DNA from: Chamaecrista fasciculata
Lineage: Eukaryota > Streptophyta > Magnoliopsida > Fabales > Fabaceae
NCBI GenBank assembly: GCA_003254925.1
Contig: QANZ01015704.1
Span: 45,714 to 109,713, forward strand
Direction: 5' to 3'
DNA: 64,000 nt
Positions 22,725-35,300 of this stretch are shown piece after piece (positions within the stretch are counted from its first letter, which is position 1; each line of letters opens with the position of its first letter). The position numbers and the translations under genes were made by a program. The notes beneath the pieces are model-generated. The model saw nothing but the letters and a program-made list of their open reading frames with translations. It ran no database searches and was not told the DNA's origin.

Positions 22725-24900
22725 ATGGAAGACAATAATAATAACAATAATAATATTGTTTTCAATATTTACCATCCTTGCCATTTCCTTCACCAACTTC
22801 TCAAGTCTGTGTTCAAGTGCTTATTATGTTTCAAGGGTGGTGATGATGAATCAAAAGCCATGGAGGAAGATGAAGACTCAGATTCCAAGAGGCTTATTAT
22901 TACTACTCCATTATCAGAAGCACCAAAAGTTGTCGTTTTGGGCTCGTCTTATGAAGAAGAGGAAGATCCTATCATAACTCTAGGAGACTTTGGAAAAAAC
23001 GACAACAAAAGCTATCGAAACGACGACGACGACGACGACGACGTTCCTGCTACAACAACTTCACAACGAGCCGGGGATCCACCTTCTAGTTCTACTACGG
23101 CAACTCAGGTGCGTGAATAATCCAATATTTCTTGTTAGAGTAAACTAACAATTTGGTCCTTGAAAGATCACTGAGTTAACAATTTAGTCCCTGAAAGATC
23201 AAAATGATATATTAATTAATCCTTTTATGGACTAAATAGTATACCATTTTAATCTTTTAGGGACTAAAAAGTACACCGTTTTGATCTTTCAGGGACTAAA
23301 TTATACATTTTAATCTTTTAAGGACCAAGTAGTCAGCTCGGTATTTTTTAGGGACCAAATTATTAGTTTACTCTTTTTGTTAAATTGCATTAAGATCTTT
23401 TGAGTTTTAGATCAAGGACAGAAAATATCCCATAAGTTTCAAAACTTGATAGATAGATCCTGAGTTTTCAAATGTGATCACTTAAGACCCTTAAGTTTCA
23501 AAACTTGACGGATATACCCCTGAACTTTCAATTTTTTTACCTTCAATTCTAAATCAAGTTAAGCTATTTAAGAGTGTTAAGTGAGCAAAGTTAAAAATTC
23601 AGAGGGTTTATCTATTAAGTTTTAAAATTCAAGAATCTTAGATGAGCACAATTGAAAACTTAAGGGATTTTTCTGTCAAATTTTAAAACTTTAGAGATAT
23701 TTTCTGTCCTTAACCTAGAATTGAGGGAATCGTGATGCAATTTAGCCATCTTTTTATGCGTGGGTGTTTTTCTTAATTTTTCCATCAAAATTAATTATAA
23801 CACCAACATAATATGAGAGTATTTATTTTATTATTTTTTGAGTATATTATTGTAGAAATAAATCACTATAATTAGCTATCATATGATATACCAGTGCATG
23901 CTGTAACATGCATGTAAAGATTAATTGAAATTTTATAATTAAAATAATTTTAGAATAAAAAAGTTAATTTATTATATTTTATACTAAAATTTAATTTTTA
24001 TAGTTTTTATTTTATTTTAAATATATTTTTTTAAATTTAAAGTTCTGGAAAGTTATTTAATCTCATCCACTATTATTTTTACCCATTATATGCGGTTAGT
24101 CAATTATTATAATATCATGATCAACATATTTATTTTTGTTTTTTTTATAATTTTTAATTGAATAATATTTTACCGTCCATAAGATACTCAGACATATAAA
24201 ATAGTATAGATATACTCATGAATAGTAATTGAAAAACAAAACAAAATTAATTTTTTTTCGAAAGACTCTTAACAAAAATAATCTTTTTCACAAAATTAAA
24301 AATTTTAAAATTCTTTTGTAATTTTCATACTTTGTGAAATATTTTAAACCAAAAATAAAATTTTAAAAAAATTATACATTTTAACCTTGTATTAATTTTC
24401 CTTGATAAAGCTATTCACTGTACATCCTTTTTAATTATAGGTCAAATAGTCATGTTGGTCCTCAAATTATGAGAGAAGTTCATTTCAGTCATAAAATTAT
24501 TTTTTGTTTGTTTTGATATTTAAATTTTCACATTTGTTTCGTTTCGGTTCCCAAAATTTTAGTCTAATTTCTGTTATTATTTATAACTTGATAGTTGACA
24601 TGATCTATTTCTTTCTTAATTATCTGTTTTGGTATCAATAGTTATAAACCAATTATGAAATTTAGAAAAATATATTAAGAATTACAACCGAGCAAAAAAA
24701 ATATTAGAGACCAAAATAAAACTTTGAATAAACCTTAGGGACCAAAATAAGATTTTGGCATGTTAAATTTTGTATTTTTCAAAATATTTTTTTTAAGTAT
24801 ATATGTTTTTTTGCAGCAATTCACTAGAAGTACATTGACTAGTCGTGGTGGTCCTCGAAGGCCAGGACTCCAAAAAGGGTCAGGTGGTCAGACAAATTAA
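22725..24900 (+). CDS. Plant elicitor peptide precursor (PROPEP-like)
   Basis: Two exons, 22725-23108 and 24817-24900, joined in phase 0 (cag|gtgcgt donor, ttttttgcag acceptor) and encoding 155 residues. The start lies in an ideal accATGG context. Residues 15-38 form an amphipathic, Cys-containing helix (HPCHFLHQLLKSVFKCLLCF), like the conserved N-terminal helix of Arabidopsis PROPEPs. The middle is acidic, with an Asp run near 100-106. Exon 2 encodes a basic, Gly- and Pro-rich tail ending GSGGQTN, matching the Pep signature GxGGxxN. Arg132 precedes the last 23 residues, where metacaspases cut known PROPEPs. Released Peps are known to act as danger signals through PEPR receptor kinases. There is no signal peptide, as usual for PROPEPs. 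A frame reading through the donor stops after three codons. Homology is inferred from motifs and layout. Confidence 0.85.
23138..23373. mobile_element. Mutator-like MITE in the PROPEP intron
   Basis: 236 bp, gagtaaactaacaatttggt at the left and the reverse complement ...agtttactc at the right, with inner fold-back 'ggactaaa' blocks. The 9-bp flanks ttcttgtta (23129-23137) and tttttgtta (23374-23382) differ at one base. Lies 29 bp after the exon 1 donor. Confidence 0.87.
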
Positions 24901-27538
24901 TTGGATACAATTAATTTCATGCTCTGCAATATTAAATACTATCTTATATCCTTTCTTTTTCGTTTTTTAAATTGCTGTGTGGGATTGTCTATATATATTG
25001 AGCGATAGTTTTGTATGAGAATATATATACGTACATGTACAGGACAAGCTTGCTCTTGATTAGTTTATTAGCATTACTGCAATTAGCACTACATAAATTC
25101 CTTTAATTTGCTTCGATCTTTATATATATTGTTATAATTGGTTAATTAGCTAGATAATAATTTATTAGAATGAATGAAGGAAATACCTTGCATAAATAAC
25201 TAAATGTGTCTAATAATTCCATAAAGAAATTATATATTTATGTAATTATTATCGTTTAGATAGAAATCAATATTGCAATATGCTAGCTATCAATAAGAGT
25301 TTCTTTTGTGATGAAAAAAAAAGTGTTTTTAACATCATATGAAATGTACTAAATTTATTTGATTTCTTATCTGACAATGGGCTTGCATGTCTTAATTGCT
25401 GGAAAACAAGCTTAAATGATGTTTAATTAGAATGAAACTCAAAACTCCTGCATGTCTGTTTTTGTCTCGAATTTTCGGTTTCCCATCTGGCATGTTATGA
25501 GTTTGTTTCTTAAAACTAATTGTTGAGCTTTAATTTTCGAAACTCAATGATGATTAACTCTCAAGAGTATGTAACTCGTAATTTCAAATTTATTGCATTT
25601 GAGATATAATCAATATTTTTTGTTTGACCGTGAAGTGAATGACTTATTTTCAAAACCCAATTTGATCTCCTATATTAATAACTTCAACCGGATAGAAAAA
25701 GTATTATTCAAAAGCCATGTAGATCTAAATTCGTCACATTCGAACTTATTAAAACGAGAAAAACATGATAATATTTAGTAATTTGAGACTAAGGTAAAAT
25801 ATTTTGTCGACAATTAGAATTCTAATGAATCTTTTGAAACATAAAGAATTAAAACGAACACCAAAACATATACTTAAAACCAAAATGAGCCACCTAGTGC
25901 ACGTGTATGTATATATATATATATATATATATTATCTAGTGGGATGACATAAAATTGGGAGGGTCATGTACTCGAAGAATATCCAATGGTCTCCTCATCA
26001 TTTTATTGTTATGCTTGTCACGTACTCACATATGCTTTATTATTAGTAAATTCAAATCCACAAATACTTTCACAATAAAAAAACATTTTATTATTTATTT
26101 TTTTTTAGCTATATTAGCTCATCTGTCATCCCAGACTGCTTATATTTAGCTATTTATTGGGATTAGCTGTCTGCAGATATATTATTATACTGAAAACTGT
26201 AGATTAGGTATTATCATTTATTTTTGACATACGAGGAGTACTCTAAAATAATAAATATTAATATGCTAGAAAATAAATTATTTTGTCAAACGCATATATA
26301 ATATATTATTTAGTATTATAATATAATCGGTTGGTTTGGTTGATTCGGTTGGAAATCAATTTAAAAAATGAACCGAACCAAACCAAATCGATTCTCTATT
26401 TTTCCATCCAAACAAATCGAGTTTTTAGTCGGTTTTAATCAGTTTTCTTTGGTTTAGATTGGTTTGGATCAGTTGGAATTGGATGAAATTGGTTTTGCTC
26501 TACCCTAATAAATAGAAACTAATTTTTTATCTCCAAATTTTAAAAAATAGTTATTCAATTCCTATATCCAAATGTGAATCCTAGAAAAGTAAAAAGTTTT
26601 AAATAAATCATTTTTTTAATATAATTTGTTTTTTATAAAATTTTTACTTCGATAATTACTAAAATAAAAAAATCAAATAATAAATATCAATACAATTTAA
26701 TATTTCTGAAACATATAAAAATTAAAAATATTATATTTTTATATTTAAAATTTTAAAAAATTGCTATCAAATTTAGATATACAGGATAAATTTTTAAGAT
26801 GGCGGTAGTTATATCATCTTTACTTTTGAGGATTATTTTTCTTTTACAAATTATAAATTCATCGGATATGATTGAATAGATCAGTCCAACACTTTCAGTA
26901 CACTAATATAAAGCAATCTAATTTGACGCAATTGTTTAACCGATCTGTATAGTGTTCTGAGATATGTATGGATATATTACTTAATTAAATTATATATTAA
27001 AATAAGATTTAATATAGTTAAAAGTAAAAATTAGAAAGAAATTATATAACATATTCAATAAATTTGTAAATTTCTTATTTTAAAGTACAAAAATAAAAAT
27101 ATATAATTTTACAATATTTTTTGTATTTAAAAAAAATTAAAATTAATATTTACATAATTAAATTTCGAATTATTATGGGGTGGAAAATCATCATCGTCTA
27201 ATCCAATTATTTTTTTTGGATATATATATATATATATATATACGAGGAGTTTTGCGTGCCCATTATATATGTAAGATTAGAAATATTAAAATTTAAAATA
27301 TATTATAAAGTAATTATTAATTTTATTATATTTCCAAATGATAAAAATGTTAATAAACTAATTTTCTTCTATTAATTTTTTTAATAATTTAATAGATTTC
27401 AGAAAAAATGAAAAAGCAAATATTAAACTTAAACGTGTGGGACAATGAATTTGTCAACACCAAAGTACGACAATGAAATTAACTGGAAGAACGAAAAATT
27501 TAAATTAAAAACTGGCACAAACCTATTTTATGGGTTGC
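24901..27538. other. Gene-free DNA between PROPEP and the laccase cluster
   Basis: The first few hundred bases probably hold the PROPEP 3' UTR. About 25543-25900 is a partial copy of the 'cattttggtcct' family. About 26283-26512 is a repeat (ggttggtttggttgattcgg) shared with 58740-58920. From about 27170 the sequence resembles 50855 onward, downstream of laccase C. No gene seen. Confidence 0.5.
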
Positions 27539-27539
27539 T

Positions 27540-27690
27540 TAGGTATCTCCCGACACGATAGGCCAAAGATTAGTCTTTCGCAGATCTGTGCTTTATTTAA
27601 GGGTTTGTTACTAACCAATTGGTCACTACATACACAATGCGAGATTCGAACCCCTTTAAGCGACCTAGTGAGTTTAACCAATAAAAGCCG
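27540..27690 (-). mobile_element. tRNA-derived SINE
   Basis: On the minus strand an A-box region (about 27665-27685) is followed by a B box ggttcgaatctcg (27641-27655) and a tail sharing ccaattggt...caaaccctta with the SINE at 35207-35330. Comparison with 51190-51240, the matching region next to laccase C, suggests it is an insertion into paralogous flank. Confidence 0.65.
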
Positions 27691-27737
27691 CCACAAAATT
27701 TAATACCAAACACAAGTAAAAAAACACAAAAAAAAAA

Positions 27738-29129
27738 GTTTTTTTATTTATATAATACAAAAAATAAAAAAAAAAGACTTTAATCACAAAAAAAAAATTC
27801 CGCATATGGGTGCCACGTGACACCCGTTTATTTTCAATTTTTTTTTAAAAAAAAATAAAGAAATCGCAGACTGAGCTGCGATTTGTCAGTCTGAGTGCGA
27901 TTTGCTTAGTCATATGACGCATGCCCATTTTAAAACTTTGCAGATCCATAACTTATTCATCCGAACTCTATTTTGTACAAATTTTATATCAAAATTTTTA
28001 TTTTTTCGTGCTCTACACAATAGTATAACTTTCAGAGTCTGAAAACACACTTTTTTAATCCTAAAGTTATACCATTGTGTAGAACACGATAATTTTCGGA
28101 TTCAAAAAAGTGTGTTCTCAGACTCTGAAAGTTATTCCATTGTGTAGAGAACGAAAAAATAAAAATTATGATATAAAATTTGTACAAAACGGAGTTCGGA
28201 TGAATAAGTTATGGATCTTCAAAGATTTAAATCTGGGACTACGTCATATGACTAGCAAATCGCAGAGCAAATGGCAGTATGAGCAAATGGCAGCTGAGTC
28301 TGCGATTTGCTCAGTCCCGATTTTAAACTTTTCAGATTCATAACTTATTCATTCGAACTCTGTTTTGTATAAATTTTATATCAAAATTTTTATTTTTTTT
28401 TTGTGCTCTACACAATGGTCTAACTTTCAGAGTCTAAAAACACACTTTTGAATTCGAAAATTATCGTGCTCTACACAATGGTATAACTTTCAGATTAAAA
28501 AAGTGTGTTTTCAGACTCTGAAAGTTATAGTATTGTGTAGATCACGAAAAAATAAAAATTTTGATATAAAATTTATACAAAACGGAGTTCGGATGAATAA
28601 GTTATAACACGCCCGGTTTTAAAACTTTGCATATCCATAACTTATTCATTCAAACTCCGTTTTGTACAAATTTTATATCAAACTTTTTATTTTTTCGTTC
28701 TCTACACAATGGCATAACTTTAGAGTCTGACAACACACTTTTTTGAATTCGAAAATTATCGTGCTCTACACAATGGTATAACTTTCGGATTAAAAAAGTG
28801 TGTTTTCAAACTCTGAAAGTTATACTATTGTCTAGAGCACGAAAAAATAAAAATTTTGATATAAAATTTGTACAAAACGGAGTTCGGATGAATAAGTTAT
28901 GGATTTGCAAAGTTTTAAAATGGCCTATGTCATATGACTAATAAGCAAATCGCAGACTGAGCTGCGATTTGCTCAGATTGACAAATCGCAGCTCAGTCTG
29001 CGATTTCTTTATTTTTTTTTAAAAAAATTGAAAATAAACGAGTGCCACGTGGCACCCATATGCGAAATTTTTTTTGGGTGATTAAAATCTTTTTTTTTAA
29101 TTTTTTGTATTATATAAATAAAAAAACCA
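27738..29129. mobile_element. Large palindromic (fold-back) element, 1.4 kb
   Basis: Arms of about 200 bp (from 27738 inward and from 29129 inward) are near-exact reverse complements. They include catatgggtgccacgtg and aaatcgcagactgagctgcg. Between them is a set of repeated blocks in both orientations (cataacttattcatccgaac, ctctacacaatgg, cagactctgaaagtta). No coding frame of substance. Similar Mutator-type or fold-back elements exist in plants, but the class is not settled. Confidence 0.75.
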
Positions 29130-29828
29130 AAAAAAAAAATCATGTATATATATATAAAATACAAACCTGTTATACACTTATATTGTTTTGTTTTTAATGG
29201 TAACATATACAACTTTTATATGCTTCATAAAAAGAAAAATAAAAGAATTTTATTCCGTTGATATTTTCAATACAATTACAAGTTACAACATTGAACAATA
29301 ATGATGCATGCATATAATACATCCATATCTTAATCATATATCACGAATCAAATATCAGTATTATCACTTTTTGTAGTCAGAGTCATTGTATAGTCAAACC
29401 CCATAATTCAAATCACAATTCAAATGATCATATAAATCACATACTTGCACATCCAACAAAAATTTCATTAAATCCAAATCTTTGTAATCGTTCAAAATCA
29501 TTCACCAATCTGAAATATATTTTATCATAAAACCCAAGGGTGATCCCCCCGTTACTGGTGAGTGAAATCGAAGGTCCTGCAAAAGGCCTATCCCGCAAGA
29601 ATGAATAGACTCCCCACCTCTAGGGTTGGAGACGGTCTACTCGTGGCACGTCCTTGAAAGCCTAAAACCATGCCCACATCACATCTTGGCCAACATATGG
29701 TTTGACTCCGGGACCGAAAGCCTGGTTGGTACGTACCCAAAAAGTACCAATAATTACTCACCCACCAGCCAAAAACCATTTTTCCAAACAACATCAAATC
29801 TCATTTTTATCATTGTATTTGTCATATA

Positions 29829-30255
29829 GGGTAAATTACACTTTGGTACCCTGTGGTTTGACCCTATTTCACTTTGGTACCCTGTGGTTTGAAACTTGAC
29901 ACTTTGGTACCCTGTGGTATTCTCCATTAACACTTTGGTACCCTTTGGAGCTATTTTGTAATTTTAACCATAACAAATTTTGCAAAAATTACATATTGAC
30001 CCCCAAAAAATTTTCAAAAAATTACAAATAGGTGGATACATATTATATAGGGACTAAAATGAAAAATTTAAAATTTTTTTGGGGTCAATATGTAATTTTT
30101 GTAAAATTTATTATGGTTAAAATTACAAAATAGCTCCAAAGGGTACCAAAGTGTTAATGGAGAATACCACAGGGTACCAAAGTGTCAAGTTTCAAACCAC
30201 GGGGTACCAAAGTGAAATAGGGTCAAACCACAGGGTACCAAAGTGTAATTTACCC
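29829..30255. mobile_element. Inverted-repeat MITE, 'gggtaaattac' family
   Basis: 427 bp; left end gggtaaattacactttggta and right end its reverse complement. The arms consist of repeated 'ctttggtaccctgtggttt' units. Near-identical copies lie at 48071-48500 and 51870-52298; a diverged one is at 40827-41316. The target duplication is not clear here. Confidence 0.85.
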
Positions 30256-31808
30256 AAACATAATATCATACACATAAGTTTCAAATGAGCTCTTCAAACA
30301 TATTTTCATAAAAATTTAACCTTGCCAAAAACAATACGCACAAATATGTCACATAAGCATGATTAAAAGAGTTTCTAGAATAGAGAGGATACTCACCAGA
30401 AGGTCATGCACAATGACCTAAAATCTACTAATCAATATACTGCTTTCAAACTTGAGGTGAATGCAGAGTACCTAAATTTGATAACAAAGGACATTCATCT
30501 TATTAGAATACTTTTAACACATAGATCCGCCAAGTGATATCTTACAGATAATTTTAATATGCTATAAACCTTTCAAGTTCATACTTTTCCAAATATCACC
30601 AACTTGATACTCAACTAAGCCTAAAGCACCAATTTAACTTTAGGAGAGTTTCAGTTAATATTTGGGAGCCTTAACAAATCTTTTATCAATAATCAAGTTT
30701 TTCAAAAGGTTTATTACTTACATTCCAATAATCAAGATTGAAAATCCATACTTTCCAACATCAACCATGATATAGAAATTTAACTCTTACATTTCAAATA
30801 CAAGATTATAGTTACAAGATTCTCCATAATTCCAAAGGAAGCCATTTAGTTTAAGAAAACCATCAAAATCACTCTTAGAGACAAAATTACAACTTTAAAG
30901 TTTATACACGATAACCAAATTTCAAAATAATCATTCTAAATTCAAGTTGATGATATAAAACTAATTAGAATCTTCCATTAAGCTCAACCAAACCAACAAT
31001 TTTAAGAAAATTCAAAGATTTATCAAAATCTCCAATTAAAGTTTACCCAAAACCCTATCGGGTACCCAAAATTTGTGTATAATGAGTCAATCAAAAAACA
31101 AGCATTAGGAGTGTCTAGAGCATCACAAAATAATGAGGGAACACTAGAAAATTGAAAGTCACACTAGAAAGTTCTATAATTTTTGAGAAGGAAGCAAAAA
31201 TGGAAGAGTAGTGGAGAAATGTACCAAATGAGAAAAAGGAAGGAGGATGACGGTGGGAACTACAAAGGCCATTGGTGCTCCCACGGTGGCCAGACGCCTT
31301 CAGCAACGATGATGGGGAGGTAGCTCGGCGTCGACAGGCAAAGGCGGAGAGAAGATGAGAGGGAACACGTGAGAAGAGTAAAAAAGAGGCAAATGGAGTC
31401 TATTGGGTTTCAAAAGGTGGTAGGGCTGATTATGAAAATTCTAGAAGTCACAGGAGAGAAAACCATTCTGCTGCAGGACATCATAGGTTAAAACAGTCCC
31501 TTAAAACATGAAATTTTTATAAAAAGGTATTTTTCAATAAAATTTATATCGTTGGATTCATAGCGGAGATTATGTTCCAAATATGTTAGATTTATTTTCT
31601 CCCAAAATTTAACCACAAGCTCATATCAACTTCTAGTTTCAATATATAATCTTATTTTAGATAAACTATTACGTTTAATGCTTTCTATAATTTATAGAGG
31701 TATTACACATCTATCTTAAGAAATGAATGAATTAATGAAAAAAATAATAATTTGTTGTGTGGTAGTTTTTTTTTTCTCGAATTGTGTTTGTGTGGTAGTT
31801 AATTATTA
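30256..31808. other. Gene-free DNA downstream of laccase A
   Basis: No gene seen. The last part (31700-31817) resembles the immediate 3' flank of laccases B and C (attaattattaactccatcc). Confidence 0.45.
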
Positions 31809-31819
31809 ACTCCATCCTT

Positions 31820-32353
31820 ATTCCTTACCTCCACAACATCACTCCTTAACTCTGTCTCAATTTCTCTGTGATTTTGTTCGGCCTTCATCTTCATTTTCTA
31901 TTTCATCATTTTTTATCCTTGTGTACTTTTTATTTGAATAAATTAGATCTTTTATCCCTTATGTTTTGTGGTGGTTTTGTCCAGATCTATTTCTAGTTAC
32001 AGTTTTTCATTGTGAAAGATTCTATTCCAATACTGATTCAGATCTTAGCATATATGCCGATAAACATTCAATGTTTCAACAAATTGATGGAAGAGTCTAT
32101 GACATTTACATTAGGGATGAACGCTACTTTTCTGATATGAAGAGAGTTTCATGGTAAATATTTTGTTGGTAACATTAAGATCAGTGATGACTTTCATCCT
32201 GCAGATAGGATCATTTGTACTTTAATATGTTATTCTAGTTCAACAATGTTTGCAAATTGTTCTTTTGTATTATCATATTGGAGTTCTCTGACTAATTGTA
32301 AGTGCATAGGACTTTTTCTATAATACAATTTCACATGATGCTTTAAAAAAAAC
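31820..32353 (+). mobile_element. Probable retrocopy or insertion in the laccase A 3' region
   Basis: A 534-bp segment flanked by identical 11-bp copies actccatcctt (31809-31819, 32354-32364). It ends in a run of eight A before the right copy. The same sequence is continuous, with no insert, beside the laccase B stop (about 38267-38285). Flanking duplication plus A tail fits LINE-mediated retroposition of a transcript; no TIRs are visible. It holds a short unrecognised frame (about 32015-32157) containing FHCERFYSNTDSDLS and ending MKRVSW. The source is unknown. Confidence 0.55.
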
Positions 32354-32368
32354 ACTCCATCCTTCAAA

Positions 32369-35300
32369 TCAACATTTGGGATAGTCTTCTGGTGGTGGCA
32401 GCATTTGCTCATCTTGATTTTTACCATTTTTGGTAATAAAAGTCATTGCCATTCCCCATGGCACGTGACGTTCTAAATGGCAGTGCATAAACCATACACC
32501 TATATAAATACATATCCAAATAAAAAAAGTCAATATCTATTATATATTTCCATAGAACCTGAAATTAACTAAAACAACTTTATCATTGGAAGATTGAATA
32601 AAAGATTAGATCGATATATTCTTCACTCACTTAGAGATTGAAATAGTATACCATTTAATCAATGAAAAGGAATAATAATTATACTATTTTGATCATTCAA
32701 GTAAGGTAATCAATATCGGGATCTTGGTAAAGATCGGAAGAGGCACATGATAGATCGAACGGAAGATCAAATTGAGGATAGTAAGATTCTATATTTTTTT
32801 AAAAAATATATATAATAATTTACATCGAATTATTTGATCACTTACATCAAGTCAATTTATCAGTCCTTGAATTATTATAATTATCAACAATTTGGTCGTT
32901 AGATCAAATTCAGGGACCAAAAGGTATAAATTTAGGGACCAAATAGTAAAAATTTAATACAAATTTAGGGACCAAAAAGTATATATTTAATTCAAATTCA
33001 GGTTCCAAATGGTATTAATTTAGTATAAATTCAGGGACGAAAAAGTATACAATTAGTTCAAGTTCAGAGACTAAATAATATTAATTTAGTACAAATTTAG
33101 GGACCAAAAAGTATAAAATTAGATCAAATTTAGGGACCAAAAAATTGATAATTGAAATATTTCAAGGATCAAATCATGTATTTTGATTATTCAGAAACTG
33201 ATTAGTTGACTCGGTGTAAATTTAGGAACCAAATAGTATGTTTTCTCTAAAAAAATGTCAAAATGCTAAGAAAAAAAAAAGAAATTCAAAATCTGAACAA
33301 AATCGCCAGGATCTTACAATCCTATGATCCTACCAAAAAATCGCAATCCCACTGCGATCTCAATCATTTCCCCATCCTATGTGCGATTGACAAGGTGAAT
33401 CTTAACAAGATTTTGATCTTGATTACCATGCTTTCAAGAACTAAAGTGTGTATTTTAGTCTTTCAAAAATTGAGTTGTTAGTTCGATAATCTTTCAAGAA
33501 TCAAATCATTAATTTTTTTTTCATAAAATAAGATATGTACCTGGATTTTTGGCAGTAAACCTTATAGTAACCCAACCATTCTTGGGCACAACAATTGTGT
33601 TTTGATAAGGAGGATCCACAAGATTATACTTCAAAGGATCCTTATCTTTGTCAAAATTCCCATATCCCCATCCCACCACATAGAAACTATGTCCATGCAA
33701 ATGAGTAGGATGATCAGTTCCAAAAACCAAGTTCGTCCCTTGAATTACAAGCTCCACATTGGACCCATACTCAAGCACCCTAACCTCTGTTGCTACTGAA
33801 GGAGTCAACAATGACGAATTCAAACCTGCCACACCTGTAAAATTAAACCACAAAGGTGGCAAATCTGGAAACTTCGTCCCAAACACGCCCTTAACATTTT
33901 CATAATAAGCCTCCAATATATTAGTAGTATTAGGCAAATGGAAGCTTATATTGTTCACACTAGCCGACAAGCGATCTCCATAGGGTCCTGGACACGTGGA
34001 CCCATTTTCGTGATTACATGGCAATGTGTTAATAGAGACCGTGTAAAAGAGGCTCGTGCTTATGTTTAACGGCACGTGAGTAGGATGGTTTTGATCTGCT
34101 AGGCTTCTGAATTGACTTATGAGGTTAATAGAGGCTTTTGTGTCGTTGACTTCTGGAAGGAAAGAGAAGGATGATGACGTGGCAGGAATATAGTGATTTT
34201 TGTATTGAAAGATGGCAGTGGTGGTATTATGGTTAAATGGAGCACGATCTGTGTTGTAAACTTTGGAAGCCATGTAGTATTGGCTTGGTGGTTGGTTTGC
34301 TTTGAGTAATACATCAATGGTTTGTCCAGGTCCAAGGGTGAGGTGGTCGACGTTGATTGGCTTGATGTAGCTTCCATCAGATCCCACCACTGTGAGGTTG
34401 TGATTTGCGACGCCGAAGAACATAACGGTCTCTAACACTGCGTTGATGATCCGGAGAAGGTAGGTTTTGCCATGTTGGATATTGAATCTTGTGGTTTCTA
34501 TATGTGATTAATTAATGTAGTCAAATTAATTATCTGAAGATGGATTTTAATAAATTAGTATTGTGTAGTTTATATATAGAGTAAATTAACAATTTGATCC
34601 CTGAAAAAGATTACTTAATCAATAATTCAGGGATTGAGTTGTCAGCTCGGTAATTTTTTTCAGGGATCAAATTATGTGGGACCAAAAATATAACAAAGAA
34701 AGATACAAGACTAAATTAGAAACCGAGTAAAAGATATGAAACCAAATTTACCCTTTGACCTATAATTTATATATATGTATAAATAATATATATAAGTTAC
34801 CGTTTTTGGAGCATGAAGCAAGATCTCCAGGTTGGCCATTGATGGTGAAAGCATCAGACAGGGCAGGGTGTCCTCCATTTGCACGGACGTCATCGTTTAA
34901 TTGGTCAATGTCTTGTTTCCACCACTCTCCTATATATATATTTACATGTCACACATATATATAATTAGAGGCTTTGCGTGCCCTAACGGGCACGTAAATA
35001 TGTATGTAAAATAAATGAGGGACTATATCGTTAACTCAGTAAAAAAGAAGGGATTAAATAATAATTTTCCTCTTATTATTAATTTTGTACTATAGTTTTA
35101 AAATGTGGACGACCAGAAAGTGGTGGAGCCATATAATATAAGATAATTAGCTTTAATTAATAAAATGTTTAAGTGCAAGTGCACTTTTGGTCTTATAATT
35201 TTTTGTTATGAGCTCCATTTAAGGGTTTGTCGCTGGCCAATTGGTTGCTGCATACATAAGGCGGGAATCGAACACCCGACACTTGCTTAAGCGACCTAGT

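Noticed and set aside
31966-32157. 63-codon frame in the laccase A 3' insertion as a gene
   Set aside because: It needs a non-ATG start and lies in a probable retrocopy; kept only as part of that element.
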